Assembly: GCA_013695925.1 (NCBI GenBank)
Contig: JACCZO010000180.1
Location: forward strand, 1-34,713
Reading direction: 5' to 3'
From: Chthoniobacterales bacterium
Lineage (GTDB): Bacteria; Verrucomicrobiota; Verrucomicrobiia; Chthoniobacterales; UBA10450
DNA: 34,713 nucleotides
Notes under the pieces: generated by a model
Databases searched by the model: none
What the model was told of the DNA's origin: nothing
The model's input: only the letters and a program-made list of their open reading frames with translations
Made by a program: the position numbers and the translations under genes
Shown: positions 7,460-15,954 of the stretch, piece by piece
Position numbering within the stretch: the stretch's first letter is position 1
Layout of the letters: every line of letters begins with the position of its first letter

Positions 7460-9055
7460 GTGAAGAAACTCGGCCGCCTCTTGCTCTGGCTCCTCGCCGG
7501 GGCCGTAGTTTTGGCCTTCATCGTCTTGCTCGCGGTCAATCTCTATGTCCAATCGCAGGGCACCCACCATCGCATTCAGCAGGAACTCAGCCAGCGGCTC
7601 AACACGCCGCTCCATCTTCGCCAGATCAGCGTTACTCCCTGGAGCGGGCTGAAGCTCAACGGCATCACCATTCCGCAGGAGTCCGGCAAGATCGGCGGCA
7701 ATTTCCTCGAGGCGCAGAGCTTCCAGCTGCGGGTGCAGTTCTGGTCGCTTTTCAGGGAGCGGCTCGTCATCCGGCAGGTTTCGTTGATTAAACCGGAAGT
7801 CGTCTGGGCGCAGAATTCCGCCGGCAAGTGGCGGCTGCCCGAGTTGCCGCCGGAAAAGTCCGCCCCTCGACCGGCCCCTCCGACCGAGCCGGCGGCCTCT
7901 CCTCTTCCCACTGCAATTCTCGCCTCGACCGCGACGGTGGCCGTCCTGCCTAACGGGCCGGGTCTCGCTCCCACGCCCGCTCCCGTTTTTACCCCCGAAG
8001 TTCAGCGCGTCACGCTCAAGGACGGCGACTTCACCTTCCTCGATGCCGCCGGCCGGGTGATCGCGAAATTTAACGGACTCCACTTCACTTCCAGCTTCCG
8101 CACCGCGACCGCGATCAAGGGCAGTGCGCGGGTCGACAAGATCTCGTTGCGGGATCGCTTCTTCATCGAGAACCTCGAATCCCCGCTCCGCTACCAGCCC
8201 GAAGAGCTGGGCTTTTCCAACATTTCCGCCCAGGCCGCGGGCGGCTCGATCAGCGGTCGTTTTGAGATGGAATTGCAAGCCCCCGATTCGCCCTTCACCG
8301 TGGAGGTTAAATTCCGCGAGCTGCAGGCGGAGAAACTCATGACCAACGCGGGCGGGCCCGCCGGCATGATCCAGGGCCGCCTCGAAGGATTCCTCAATGC
8401 GGCCGGAAAAACAGCCGACAGCAACGCCCTGACAGGCCACGGCGAAATCGTGCTGCGCGACGGAAAATTGCAACAATACAGTCTCCTCGTCGCGCTCGGA
8501 CAGATTTTGCAGATCGATGAGTTAATGCAGCTCGATCTCGAGCAGGCCGAGGTGAAATATCACATCAGCCCCGGGATTGTGACGATCGACCAGTTGCTCC
8601 TTCGTTCGCCTAACATTCGCCTGACCGCGACCGGCACGATCAGTTTCCGGGGAAAATTACGGCTCGATTCGCAACTCGCGCTGAATGACAAGGTGCGGCG
8701 CCAACTCTTCAGCCCGATCCGGCAAAACTTCCAACCCCTGGCGGAACCGGCCGGCTACGCCGCGGTCAATTTTCAGGTCAGCGGAACCGTCGATCGGCCG
8801 AAAACCGACTTGATGGATAAGCTGGTCGGCCGCGATCTACGCGATCTGCGCGGCGTGATCAGCAGCCTCTTCGGGCACGGGAAAAAGAAAAAGAAACCCG
8901 CCAAAGAATCGCCTTCGCCTAACGAGGAGGTCGAGACGTCCCGCGAGACCACACTCGCGGCTGACCAGACCGCAACCCCTTCGGATCAAACCGCCTCCTC
9001 GCCTTCGGTTACGCCCACCTCCTCGCCGTCGGCCACACCTTCGCCTTCGCCATGA
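7460..9055 (+). CDS. AsmA-like membrane-anchored protein
   Basis: A 531-residue protein starting at GTG 7460 (MKKLGRLLLWLLAG). One N-terminal membrane anchor spans about residues 8-30. An AsmA-like segment follows (VQSQGTHHRIQQELSQRLNTPLHLRQISVTPWSGLKLNGI, written here in pieces of the N-terminal repeat). A proline-rich linker lies near 135-175, and then comes a long beta-rich region with an AsmA-2-like C-terminal part (SGTVDRPKTDLMDKLVGRD). The last 60 residues are low-complexity lysine, then Ser/Pro/Thr-rich. AsmA-family proteins lie between inner and outer membrane and are linked to lipid transport or outer-membrane assembly. Its stop overlaps the rsmD start by four bases (ATGA), and waaA follows, which fits an envelope operon. 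The specific function is not known. Confidence 0.75.
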   Translation: MKKLGRLLLWLLAGAVVLAFIVLLAVNLYVQSQGTHHRIQQELSQRLNTPLHLRQISVTPWSGLKLNGITIPQESGKIGGNFLEAQSFQLRVQFWSLFRERLVIRQVSLIKPEVVWAQNSAGKWRLPELPPEKSAPRPAPPTEPAASPLPTAILASTATVAVLPNGPGLAPTPAPVFTPEVQRVTLKDGDFTFLDAAGRVIAKFNGLHFTSSFRTATAIKGSARVDKISLRDRFFIENLESPLRYQPEELGFSNISAQAAGGSISGRFEMELQAPDSPFTVEVKFRELQAEKLMTNAGGPAGMIQGRLEGFLNAAGKTADSNALTGHGEIVLRDGKLQQYSLLVALGQILQIDELMQLDLEQAEVKYHISPGIVTIDQLLLRSPNIRLTATGTISFRGKLRLDSQLALNDKVRRQLFSPIRQNFQPLAEPAGYAAVNFQVSGTVDRPKTDLMDKLVGRDLRDLRGVISSLFGHGKKKKKPAKESPSPNEEVETSRETTLAADQTATPSDQTASSPSVTPTSSPSATPSPSP

Positions 9056-9684
9056 GAGTCATCGCCGGAAGCTCCGGCGGCATCCGGCTCTTCGTTCCCA
9101 AGACCGATGTCCGGCCCACCATGGATCGGGTCAAAGCCGCCATCTTCTCCAGCCTGGGCGAGCGCGTTATCGGCGCGCGGGTGCTCGATCTCTTTGCCGG
9201 CACCGGCGCGCTCGGGATCGAGGCGCTCAGTCGCGGCGCGGCTTCTGCCATGTTTGTGGAAATCGATCGCCAGGCGATCGCCGCGATCGAACGCAATCTT
9301 GCCCAGACCGGCCTCAGCGGCCGGATTCGGAAACAGGACGTTTTTGATTTTCTCAATCACGCCAGCACCGCTGAGTCGCACGATCTGATTTTCGCCGACC
9401 CGCCCTACGACAAATCGAAGCTCGGCGATGCCTTCACCAAGCTTCTCCTGCGCAACGATCGTCTGCCCCCGCGCCTAACGAGTGACGGAATTTTCGTGCT
9501 CGAAAAAAGACCCGGCGAGCGCCTGCCGGCGACGGATTTTTGGGAAGTCACCCGGCGCAAAACCTACGGCGCGACCGAGACGATTTTCCTGCAAGTTGTA
9601 GCCGGGGGCGGTGACTCCGGCCGAGCCAGGGCCAAGAAAGCGTTACGCCAGCCGGGGTCAACGCCCCCGGCTACAACGCAATGA
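9052..9684 (+). CDS. rsmD: 16S rRNA (guanine966-N2)-methyltransferase RsmD
   Basis: A 210-residue class I SAM-dependent methyltransferase that modifies G966 of 16S rRNA during 30S assembly. Features in order: MRVIAGSSGGIRL at the N-terminus, RPTMDRVKAAIFSSLG (family signature), SAM-binding VLDLFAGTGALGIEALSRGA near 43-62, acidic FVEIDR, and the catalytic motif IFADPPY near residue 116. About 28 residues beyond the normal family end are encoded by an interspersed inverted repeat (9595-9677), giving a glycine-rich tail ending GSTPPATTQ; this is probably an insertion that moved the stop codon. It overlaps both neighbours by ATGA four-base overlaps, so it is translationally coupled. Confidence 0.95.
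   Translation: MRVIAGSSGGIRLFVPKTDVRPTMDRVKAAIFSSLGERVIGARVLDLFAGTGALGIEALSRGAASAMFVEIDRQAIAAIERNLAQTGLSGRIRKQDVFDFLNHASTAESHDLIFADPPYDKSKLGDAFTKLLLRNDRLPPRLTSDGIFVLEKRPGERLPATDFWEVTRRKTYGATETIFLQVVAGGGDSGRARAKKALRQPGSTPPATTQ
9595..9677. repeat. Interspersed inverted repeat (family A, copy 1) forming rsmD tail
   Basis: The 27-base arms (9595-9621; about 9651-9677) are near-complementary and begin GTTGTAGCCGGGGGCG. The same arms occur at 25333-25404. Copy 1 is read through as the rsmD C-terminus and ends three bases before the waaA ATG. Confidence 0.85.
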
Positions 9685-10973
9685 TCCGCCTCCTCTACAA
9701 TCTGCTTTTTCCCCTCGCCCTTGTGATTTTCCTCCCGGGCTATGTCGTGAAAATGTTCCGGCGCGGCAACTACCGAAACAAGTTCGGGCAACGTCTCGGT
9801 CTTTATGACGCGGAAACGCGCGCACGACTCGCTCCCGGCGGCTCGACCTGGCTGCACGCCGTCAGCGTCGGCGAGGTGATGATCGCGCTGAAACTCGCGG
9901 CTAAAATGAAAGAACGCGATCCAGGGCTGCGCGTTTCCCTAACGACTACGACCACGACCGGCTTCGCCCTCGCACAAAAGCACTCGCCGGACTGGATGGA
10001 AGTCCTTTACACACCACTCGACTTTTGGCCGATCATGCGCCGCGCCTTTGCTGTCATTCGGCCGAGCCGCGTCATTCTCGTGGAAGCGGAGGTGTGGCCA
10101 AACCTGACTGCAATCGCGCACGAGACCGGAATCCCGCTCGCCCTGGTGAATGCGCGCCTTTCCCCACGCTCGGAAGGGCGCTTCCGGAAGTTCAGGTTTT
10201 TCGTCCGGCCATATTTTCGCAAGCTTGATCTGATTTGCGTCCAGGAGCCGGAAGATATGGCGCGCTGGGAATCGTTAGGCGCGGAGCGCGCTCGCCTTTA
10301 TCCGGTCGGGAGCATCAAATATGATCCCGAGAATGTGGTTTCGCGCCCGGAGACGCCGCGCGCCGCGCTCCAGGATCTCGGGATTGATCCAGAACGTCCG
10401 ATCCTGCTCGCCGGCAGCACGCATCAGGGCGAAGAGGAAATCCTCGCCCGTATCTATCTCGAGTTGCGGCAGGACTTCGCCGACCTTTTTCTCATCCTCG
10501 CCCCCCGCCACATTGAGCGGACAACCGAGATCCGTTCGCGAATCGGCGCGCTCGATCTTTCCACCGCGCGCCGGAGCCAAATTGTGCACGCTCCCGGGAC
10601 CGATTGCCTGCTTCTCGATACCACCGGTGAACTGCGCGATTGGTACTCGATCGCGACCGTTGTTTTTATGGGCAAGAGCCTGACCGCGCGCGGCGGTCAA
10701 AACCCGGTCGAAGCGATCGTCGCCGGGCGGCCGGTAGTGTTCGGGCCCCACATGGAAAACTTCGCGAATCTCTCGCGCGCGCTCGTCGCCGCCGGAGGCG
10801 CGCTCCAACCGAAGGACGTGACCGGCCTAACGAATGGGTTGCGCGAATTATTGCGCAACCCGCAACAGCGGGAGCATCTGACCCAGCGCGCCCGCACCGT
10901 CCTCGACCCGCATCGCGGGGCGACCGCTCGCACCGCAGAGCTACTCGAAAAGCTGGCCGCGCACGGCACCTGA
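9681..10973 (+). CDS. waaA: 3-deoxy-D-manno-octulosonic acid (Kdo) transferase WaaA
   Basis: A 430-residue GT30-family enzyme that transfers Kdo from CMP-Kdo to lipid A precursor at the inner membrane. The N-terminus has one hydrophobic anchor (about 3-24). Family landmarks are WLHAVSVGEVMIALKLA near 54-70, TTTTTTGFALA, VEAEVWPNLTAIA near 135-147 (contains the conserved catalytic-region glutamate), NARLSPRS, AGSTHQGEEE near 251-260, APRHIERT, and the C-terminal GGQNPVEAIVAGRPVVFGPHMENF donor-binding stretch. It is coupled to rsmD by ATGA. It indicates that the host makes a Kdo-containing LPS and is therefore a diderm. Assignment is secure. Confidence 0.95.
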   Translation: MIRLLYNLLFPLALVIFLPGYVVKMFRRGNYRNKFGQRLGLYDAETRARLAPGGSTWLHAVSVGEVMIALKLAAKMKERDPGLRVSLTTTTTTGFALAQKHSPDWMEVLYTPLDFWPIMRRAFAVIRPSRVILVEAEVWPNLTAIAHETGIPLALVNARLSPRSEGRFRKFRFFVRPYFRKLDLICVQEPEDMARWESLGAERARLYPVGSIKYDPENVVSRPETPRAALQDLGIDPERPILLAGSTHQGEEEILARIYLELRQDFADLFLILAPRHIERTTEIRSRIGALDLSTARRSQIVHAPGTDCLLLDTTGELRDWYSIATVVFMGKSLTARGGQNPVEAIVAGRPVVFGPHMENFANLSRALVAAGGALQPKDVTGLTNGLRELLRNPQQREHLTQRARTVLDPHRGATARTAELLEKLAAHGT

Positions 10974-11020
10974 AATCCCTTGCATCGGCCGGGAGCGCTC
11001 CGGATATTGGGCGCTCTCCT

Positions 11021-11096
11021 GACCCTATCGTCCAGAGGCCTAGGACACCGCCCTTTCACGGCGGTAACACGGGTTCGAATCCCGTTGGGGTCGCCA
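11021..11096 (+). tRNA. tRNA-Glu (anticodon TTC)
   Basis: A complete cloverleaf can be drawn. The acceptor stem GACCCTA pairs with TGGGGTC (one G-T pair). The anticodon stem CCGCC/GGCGG encloses the loop CTTTCAC, with anticodon TTC at 11055-11057. The T-arm contains GGTTCGAATCC. The discriminator base is G at 11093, and CCA is encoded at 11094-11096. The last 26 bases recur, slightly altered, at 12153-12178. Confidence 0.97.
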
Positions 11097-11132
11097 TCGC
11101 GGGTAGGAGAAAAGGCTGGAAATCACGCGGCA

Positions 11133-11939
11133 ATGTCAAATCTTTCGGCCCTTCAGATCTACGTGATCAATCTCGAGGGCGCGACCAAACGCCGGGCGCA
11201 CATTGAGAAGAGCTTTGCGGAAGCTGGGATCACTTTCCAGCGCGTGCCAGCGATCGATGGGAAAACTTTCCAATGGCAACCTTCCGATTATTCGGAAGGC
11301 TGGTACCGATGCCTGCACGGGCGAGAAGTCAATCGCCCGGAAGTGGGCTGCTACCTTAGCCATCTCCAGGCGTTGCATACTTTTCTCGCGACGGAAGCAC
11401 ACTTCGCCCTGATTTGTGAAGATGATATCTCGCTTGAGAGCGAGCTGCCGGCTGTGCTTTCGGCGGCCGTCACCGCCCCGCGGTTCTGGAATGTTCTTCG
11501 CTTGAGCGGATTATCGGAAGGCCGGTCGCTGCGGGTAAACCGACTGGTCGGCGACTCCTGGGTCTGCCTCAGCCTCGCTCGAATGAAAGGCACCGGGGCT
11601 TACCTGGTCGACCGAAAAGCGGCACGAACTCTCACGCACCGGCTCCTCCCGATGAAGCTTCCCTACGATCACGCGCTGGATCGCGAGTGGTTCTACGGCC
11701 TGAGAGCCGCCACCATTCTTCCTTTTCCTATCAACCAGAAACAAAAGCGCTTCGGATCATCGATCCAAACCTATGCCCAGCCAAAGCTCTCTTCCTGGCG
11801 GCGATTACTCACGACTTACCCTTACCAGGCCTTCAATGAGAGCATGCGCTGGCTCTTCCGGAGCGCCTGGTTTCTGGCCCTCAAGCTGCGCAAGGCCGGC
11901 AGCAATCACCTGCCTCTGCCGCGGCTTCCGTTTTTATAG
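11133..11939 (+). CDS. Glycosyltransferase family 25 (LPS-type)
   Basis: A 269-residue GT25-like protein, chosen to start at ATG 11133 because the upstream open frame runs back through the tRNA. The N-terminal IYVINLEGATKRRAHIEKS (9-27) is the classic GT25 opening, followed by FQRVPAIDGK, then GCYLSHLQALHTFL (about 72-85) and ICEDDISLE with the acidic EDD at 96-98. Later MKGTGAYLVDRKAARTL and LPYDHALDREWF fit the acceptor half. GT25 enzymes add sugars such as galactose to lipooligosaccharide cores; donor and acceptor here are unknown. It stands alone between tRNA-Glu and the duplicated tRNA end, lacks the GCCTAACG octamer, and is convergent with the eCIS operon, so it may be cargo of an old tRNA-targeted insertion. 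Confidence 0.85.
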   Translation: MSNLSALQIYVINLEGATKRRAHIEKSFAEAGITFQRVPAIDGKTFQWQPSDYSEGWYRCLHGREVNRPEVGCYLSHLQALHTFLATEAHFALICEDDISLESELPAVLSAAVTAPRFWNVLRLSGLSEGRSLRVNRLVGDSWVCLSLARMKGTGAYLVDRKAARTLTHRLLPMKLPYDHALDREWFYGLRAATILPFPINQKQKRFGSSIQTYAQPKLSSWRRLLTTYPYQAFNESMRWLFRSAWFLALKLRKAGSNHLPLPRLPFL

Positions 11940-12152
11940 CCGTTTTATTCGTGGAATAGCCCGGCCCGTTTTTCGCCCGTTAGAACGGCAAGATGATGCA
12001 TATTCGCGTGACAAAACGTGACAAACTGAGGTCATTTTCGTGCCCTTCTGCGACCTGCTCAGGCCTTCGAGTCTGACGCCATCGCTTTCTTAAGTTTTTG
12101 ATATATGGCGCGTTGCAAATCATCGAAAGGTCACGAAGAGATCCCTGCAACC

Positions 12153-12178
12153 GGGTTCCAATCCCGTTAGGGTCGCCA
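12153..12178 (+). other. Partial duplicate of tRNA-Glu 3' end (possible att remnant)
   Basis: This stretch matches positions 11071-11096 of tRNA-Glu, T-arm through CCA, in 24 of 26 bases (changes at 12159 and 12169). The match stops on both sides, so it is not a full tRNA. Such direct repeats of a tRNA 3' end are typical att sites of integrative elements. The 264-base gap 11940-12203 that holds it shows no gene. Confidence 0.75.
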
Positions 12179-12203
12179 CTCTTTTGCCTTCCCATTCAGG
12201 TAA

Positions 12204-12776
12204 TCAACGGGGCGGCCGCGTGATGCCGCCGGACCGAAGTACGGCGCTGCTGGTCAGATTCGTTGCCCGGAAAATCTTTACTTCCGCTTCCACTTTATCG
12301 AGCGCCTTGGTCTCGGCGGTGATGGTCGCATCCTGCTCTTTCGGCAACACCCTGGCGGCGTTCGCCGCGTCGGTGAAGACGGCCTTCAGCTCGGGCGATT
12401 CCTTGGCCAGCTCTTTCGCCTGCGGACTCTTGAGCCACGTCTGCACCTGATCGCTTTGAGTCGCGAACTGTTCCGTCCGTTGTTTGATGACGGCTTTCAG
12501 AACTCCAAGAGAATTCTCGGCCTGGCGCAATAAATCGTCGGTCAGGGCACGGGTCGGCGCGGCGGATTCCTCGGCGGCGAGCGCAAAGTGATCCGGCACC
12601 ACAATCGGTGTGCCTTTTTCGAGATCGCCGATCTGGTTGAGCTGCGGGTTCAAACGCAAAAGCGCGACCTCCATTTCCGCCTGGGTCGTCTTGGGCGTGT
12701 CCCTCGTTGGCTCGGCCAGTAGTCGTTTGGCCAGGGTTTTGACCGTCTTTTCACCTTTTAATTCTGCGATGTTCAT
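12204..12776 (-). CDS. eCIS-operon terminal protein with LysM-like N-terminus
   Basis: A 190-residue protein of unknown role, last in the leftward contractile-system operon. Residues about 10-60 resemble a LysM-type fold: TVKTLAKRLL, VALLRLNPQLNQIGDLEKGTPIVVPD, the closing pattern of a LysM repeat. The remainder is alpha-helical and charged (about 65-170), with likely coiled-coil character. A strong ribosome site, GGAGGAAG, lies shortly before the ATG at 12776. No signal peptide is seen. By position it may be a structural or fibre-attachment part of the particle; this is inference from context only. Confidence 0.6.
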   Translation of the reverse strand: MNIAELKGEKTVKTLAKRLLAEPTRDTPKTTQAEMEVALLRLNPQLNQIGDLEKGTPIVVPDHFALAAEESAAPTRALTDDLLRQAENSLGVLKAVIKQRTEQFATQSDQVQTWLKSPQAKELAKESPELKAVFTDAANAARVLPKEQDATITAETKALDKVEAEVKIFRATNLTSSAVLRSGGITRPPR

Positions 12777-12809
12777 GACTTCTTCCTCCGCTGCGTTTTT
12801 TTTGATTCG

Positions 12810-14141
12810 TTAGGCTCCGATGATGTTCAACGGCTGCCAGGGCCCGTCCAGGGCGACGCCGTTAATCAGGATGGGTCCCCCAACAATGTTGCCGAGAACG
12901 GTAAAAGCTTTTTCGTTGGCCGGTTTCAGGTCCAACCCGATGGTGTTGCGTCCGCATTGCACCCGGTTCTCCGCCGCGATGATGGTGGTCGCGGTAACGA
13001 CGGCGCCGGCCGGCATTTTTTCGCCGGTGCAGGCGCAATGATTGCCGGTGAAACGGCAACTGCCCGTGACCAAAATCTCGGCCAGCGCGCTCCGTCCATA
13101 ACCATGCAGCGAATTGGCGGTGATCCCGGCCTGTTCATTCGCCGGGACGGCCGCGGCCGCAAAGGCATTGACCGTGCTGACCCGGCTGAGAGTCGAATGC
13201 GAATCGAAGGCCCTGAAAACGCCGCTGGATGAGGATGCGCCGATCCCGGCGATGCGGATGGCCTGCCAGGGCGCGCTCGCGTCTTCGTTAGGCGTGATCT
13301 GCCGCTTGATCAGGTTATCAGCGATTTCGATATTCACGATCGGGCCCACAACCAAAATGCCGGCAGCGGTATTCGAGAACTGGGCCACGGGCGCGATGTT
13401 CGTGATGGAGTTGTCGCTCACCCGCACATCGAGGCTGTTCTCAACCCGGATGCCGGCGATGACCGCGGCGAGCGGCGAGTTGGTCCCGACCGAGCTGATC
13501 GCGTTGTCCGAGATGGCGCCTTCAAAGACGCCGCGCAGCAGAATGGCCGCGATCTCCGTCGCCTTGTCGGTGGTGCCTTCGGCGACCGCGATGTTGATCA
13601 ACTCGTTCCCGAGCACCTTCACGCTCCCGGCCACACTTCCCGGTTGCATGATGATGCCATTGCCCTCGACCGCGTTGAAAACGTTGTCTTCCACCAGGGC
13701 CGAGACGAGCAGGGTCTCGATCGAGAGTCCGTTCCCGCGCAAGCCCTGGAAACGATTTCCTCGCACGACAATCGGCAGGAGATCGATCGGGATTAACCCC
13801 TGCACGAGGCGGATTCCATTCTGCGTCTCGCCAGTGAAATTCGCGATCCGGTTGTCGGTCATCCGCACCCCGCCCGTGCCGACGACAATACCGTCGCCTT
13901 TTACCGGCGAGATCGTGTTATCGCTGATCTCCAGCTCCGGAAAAGCGAACCCGGTCGCGGAGATTCCGGCGGTGGCGGTACCGAAGATGAAGTTACGCGC
14001 CAGGACAGTGTCGCTCGTGTAATAGCTCGAGCCGCCGAGCACGATCCCATTTTCGCTGCATTGCATCAGGTTTGTGCTCGCAATAGAACGCCCCGAGCAG
14101 GAGGGTGCCGCTGTCGTCCTTTTGACCCAGTGAAAACGCAA
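12810..14141 (-). CDS. Right-handed parallel beta-helix domain (C-terminal part of frameshifted DUF6519 gene)
   Basis: This reading frame encodes about 430 residues of beta-helix coils: short repeats with N-x-I and G-I/V-x-V patterns such as EISDNTISPVKGDGIVVG, VRMTDNRIANFTG, VVRGNRFQGLRGNGLSIE and VEDNVFNAVEGNGIIM. The folds resemble pectate-lyase-like or phage tailspike domains. There is no sensible start: 14141 is a TTG in a frame that overlaps the upstream gene. Removing one G from the GGGG run (14091-14094, C on the plus strand) joins the two frames as DSGTLLLGRSIASTNLMQC and continues the coil pattern. I therefore read it as the C-terminal half of the next entry. The TAA stop lies inside GCCTAACG. 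Confidence 0.8.
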   Translation of the reverse strand: MRFHWVKRTTAAPSCSGRSIASTNLMQCSENGIVLGGSSYYTSDTVLARNFIFGTATAGISATGFAFPELEISDNTISPVKGDGIVVGTGGVRMTDNRIANFTGETQNGIRLVQGLIPIDLLPIVVRGNRFQGLRGNGLSIETLLVSALVEDNVFNAVEGNGIIMQPGSVAGSVKVLGNELINIAVAEGTTDKATEIAAILLRGVFEGAISDNAISSVGTNSPLAAVIAGIRVENSLDVRVSDNSITNIAPVAQFSNTAAGILVVGPIVNIEIADNLIKRQITPNEDASAPWQAIRIAGIGASSSSGVFRAFDSHSTLSRVSTVNAFAAAAVPANEQAGITANSLHGYGRSALAEILVTGSCRFTGNHCACTGEKMPAGAVVTATTIIAAENRVQCGRNTIGLDLKPANEKAFTVLGNIVGGPILINGVALDGPWQPLNIIGA

Positions 14142-15936
14142 CTCCCGCTTGCGCGCGCAAAAAGTTGTCGCGGATTTTGGTGAGGAGAAGGAAGCCCGGA
14201 TCGAGCAGAATGCCGGCCAGCGGCCCCGATCCCTCCGCCGGCGGCGCGACGATCAGTCGCTCGATCGTTGTCCCCACGGAATTACTCAATTGGATGGCGG
14301 GCCCAGCAGTAATGGCGGCGATGGTGTGGATCGTGAAATAATCGAGCGTGCACCATTGCGCCTGGCTGATGATGAAAGCCGCGGAGGCGCGCGGCGCGAT
14401 CACGACCGTGGCGGCACCCTGCCCGCGCACCCGCACGGCAAACGCGCCGTTCATCAAGACCGGCTTCTCGGCGAGATTAAAAACTCCCGGACCGAGACAA
14501 ACCGTGCCACCGGTCTTGAGCACTTGGTTGACCGCCTGCTGAATGGTGAGCGTCCCCTGGTTGTGTTGCTCGGCCGTGATGCAGATCGTGCAATCGCAGC
14601 TTTCCCCCTCGCCTAACGGCGGCGGCCAAAAGGTGCGGCAATCGATCACCGTCTCCGGCAAGGTGATGAGCGCCAGCCGGCAGTAATGATGATGCACCCC
14701 GCGCGGGGGGGCTTCGTCCAGTTCCTCGACTGAAGCGTCCGCCGTTCGCGCCACGAAAATCCAGTAATCTCCGGAGCGAAACGCGCCGCCATCCGGCTCG
14801 GTCGTAAACGTGATCTCGACGCCGTCTTCCAGAATAACCGGCGTGCCGGAGGCGGGGACATCGATCACCGCCGGCCCGCCGGATTCCTGATCCCAGCGTT
14901 TGATCCGGGTGTGCCGGTCGGCCTCCGTCAGGTTCTGTCCATTCACCGGAAAATCGCCCGCGTTTAGCGCTGTCTTGAGCGTGATTGTGCGGCTGGAATC
15001 ATCCACCGTATCGACCTGTCGGATGTCGCCCGGTTTGCCGGCGAATTCGCGCCAATCATCCGTGAGCTCGACCCAGTCGCCCGGGCTAAAGCGGCGCACG
15101 GAATCCCAGACCGCACGATCGACCGTCAGGGTCAGGTCGTTTTCTATCGCGCTCACCCCGCTCGCGACCGAGGCGTTGTCGCGCGACCATTTGAAAGTCG
15201 CGTCCCCGATCTCGCCGCCGTCGTGGATTTCGACCCGGTAAGTCCGGTTCTCGAGCCCGCGATAACCGCCGCTCGGAGGGATGAGGCAGGGATCGTCAGA
15301 GGTCGCGACGCCGACACCTTTGGTCGTTAGGCGTCCGGCTGTTGGGCGGACAATATCGAGCCAGCCTTTGATCTGCTCGTCGGGCGTGGCGCAGGTCACC
15401 CCGGGGCCGACATCCGGCAAAACGCGCACCTTCCAGGCCGTCTGCAAACGGGTCGTTGTATCAGGTCCACCGAGCGCGACTTCCCGCAGCTCCGGCTCTT
15501 CCACCGCCGTCACCTCCCGCTCCCAGACGTCGAGATGAACCAGATGCGGCCCGCCGGTCTTGGGCGAAGCCGTGGGATTCGGAAAATAGGGCTGCTCTTC
15601 GTAGGGCAGCGGTTTCACCCCGCGCGACTCGGCCAGAATCGCGTCAAACTCGAGGTCGCCCGCGCCATGGTTCTCGGCCTGCAAACCGTGAACGTAGATC
15701 CGGCCGCGTCCGATCGTCATCGCGCCGCCGCTCAGTTGAATTTCGAATCCTTCCGGCGTCTCCAGCGGGACGACGCAGCGCCCGATGATGTCGATCGTCT
15801 CCGAGCGCCAGCGGCGATCGAGAATCTCGTTCCATTCATTCCATTCCGCGTCGAGTTGCACCCGCCCCTGCTGCATCAGGACGTTTTGGAAATCGTTCTT
15901 CGGATTAAACCGTTGCCGGCTGATGTCTGAGCTCAT
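13993..15936 (-). CDS. DUF6519-type tail/fibre protein, N-terminal part (frameshifted)
   Basis: The N-terminus, MSSDISRQRFNPKNDFQNVLMQQGRVQLDAEWNEW, is typical of DUF6519 proteins coded in phage-tail-like clusters. Residues 1-430 contain beta-rich tail domain sequence, and about 470-610 begin a parallel beta-helix (GTLTIQQAVNQVLKTGGTVCLGPGVF). The open frame ends 49 residues after the inferred frame break in out-of-frame sequence (CEHKPDAMQRKWDRARRLE). With one base removed near 14091 the protein would be about 1040 residues. A GGGAG ribosome site precedes ATG 15936. It is likely a baseplate-attached fibre or receptor-binding part of the particle, by domain type and position. Whether the break is a sequencing error, a real lesion or phase variation cannot be seen. 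Confidence 0.8.
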   Translation of the reverse strand: MSSDISRQRFNPKNDFQNVLMQQGRVQLDAEWNEWNEILDRRWRSETIDIIGRCVVPLETPEGFEIQLSGGAMTIGRGRIYVHGLQAENHGAGDLEFDAILAESRGVKPLPYEEQPYFPNPTASPKTGGPHLVHLDVWEREVTAVEEPELREVALGGPDTTTRLQTAWKVRVLPDVGPGVTCATPDEQIKGWLDIVRPTAGRLTTKGVGVATSDDPCLIPPSGGYRGLENRTYRVEIHDGGEIGDATFKWSRDNASVASGVSAIENDLTLTVDRAVWDSVRRFSPGDWVELTDDWREFAGKPGDIRQVDTVDDSSRTITLKTALNAGDFPVNGQNLTEADRHTRIKRWDQESGGPAVIDVPASGTPVILEDGVEITFTTEPDGGAFRSGDYWIFVARTADASVEELDEAPPRGVHHHYCRLALITLPETVIDCRTFWPPPLGEGESCDCTICITAEQHNQGTLTIQQAVNQVLKTGGTVCLGPGVFNLAEKPVLMNGAFAVRVRGQGAATVVIAPRASAAFIISQAQWCTLDYFTIHTIAAITAGPAIQLSNSVGTTIERLIVAPPAEGSGPLAGILLDPGFLLLTKIRDNFLRAQAGVAFSLGQKDDSGTLLLGAFYCEHKPDAMQRKWDRARRLELLHERHCPGA

Positions 15937-15954
15937 AGGGATTCTCCCGGTTCG

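Noticed and set aside
11977..11988. CCGTTAGAACGG as terminator between GT25 and the eCIS operon
   Set aside because: The five-base arms are too short and there is no T-run.
12100..12178. Second full tRNA gene
   Set aside because: Only the T-arm and acceptor 3' half match; no D-arm, anticodon stem or 5' acceptor strand can be drawn.
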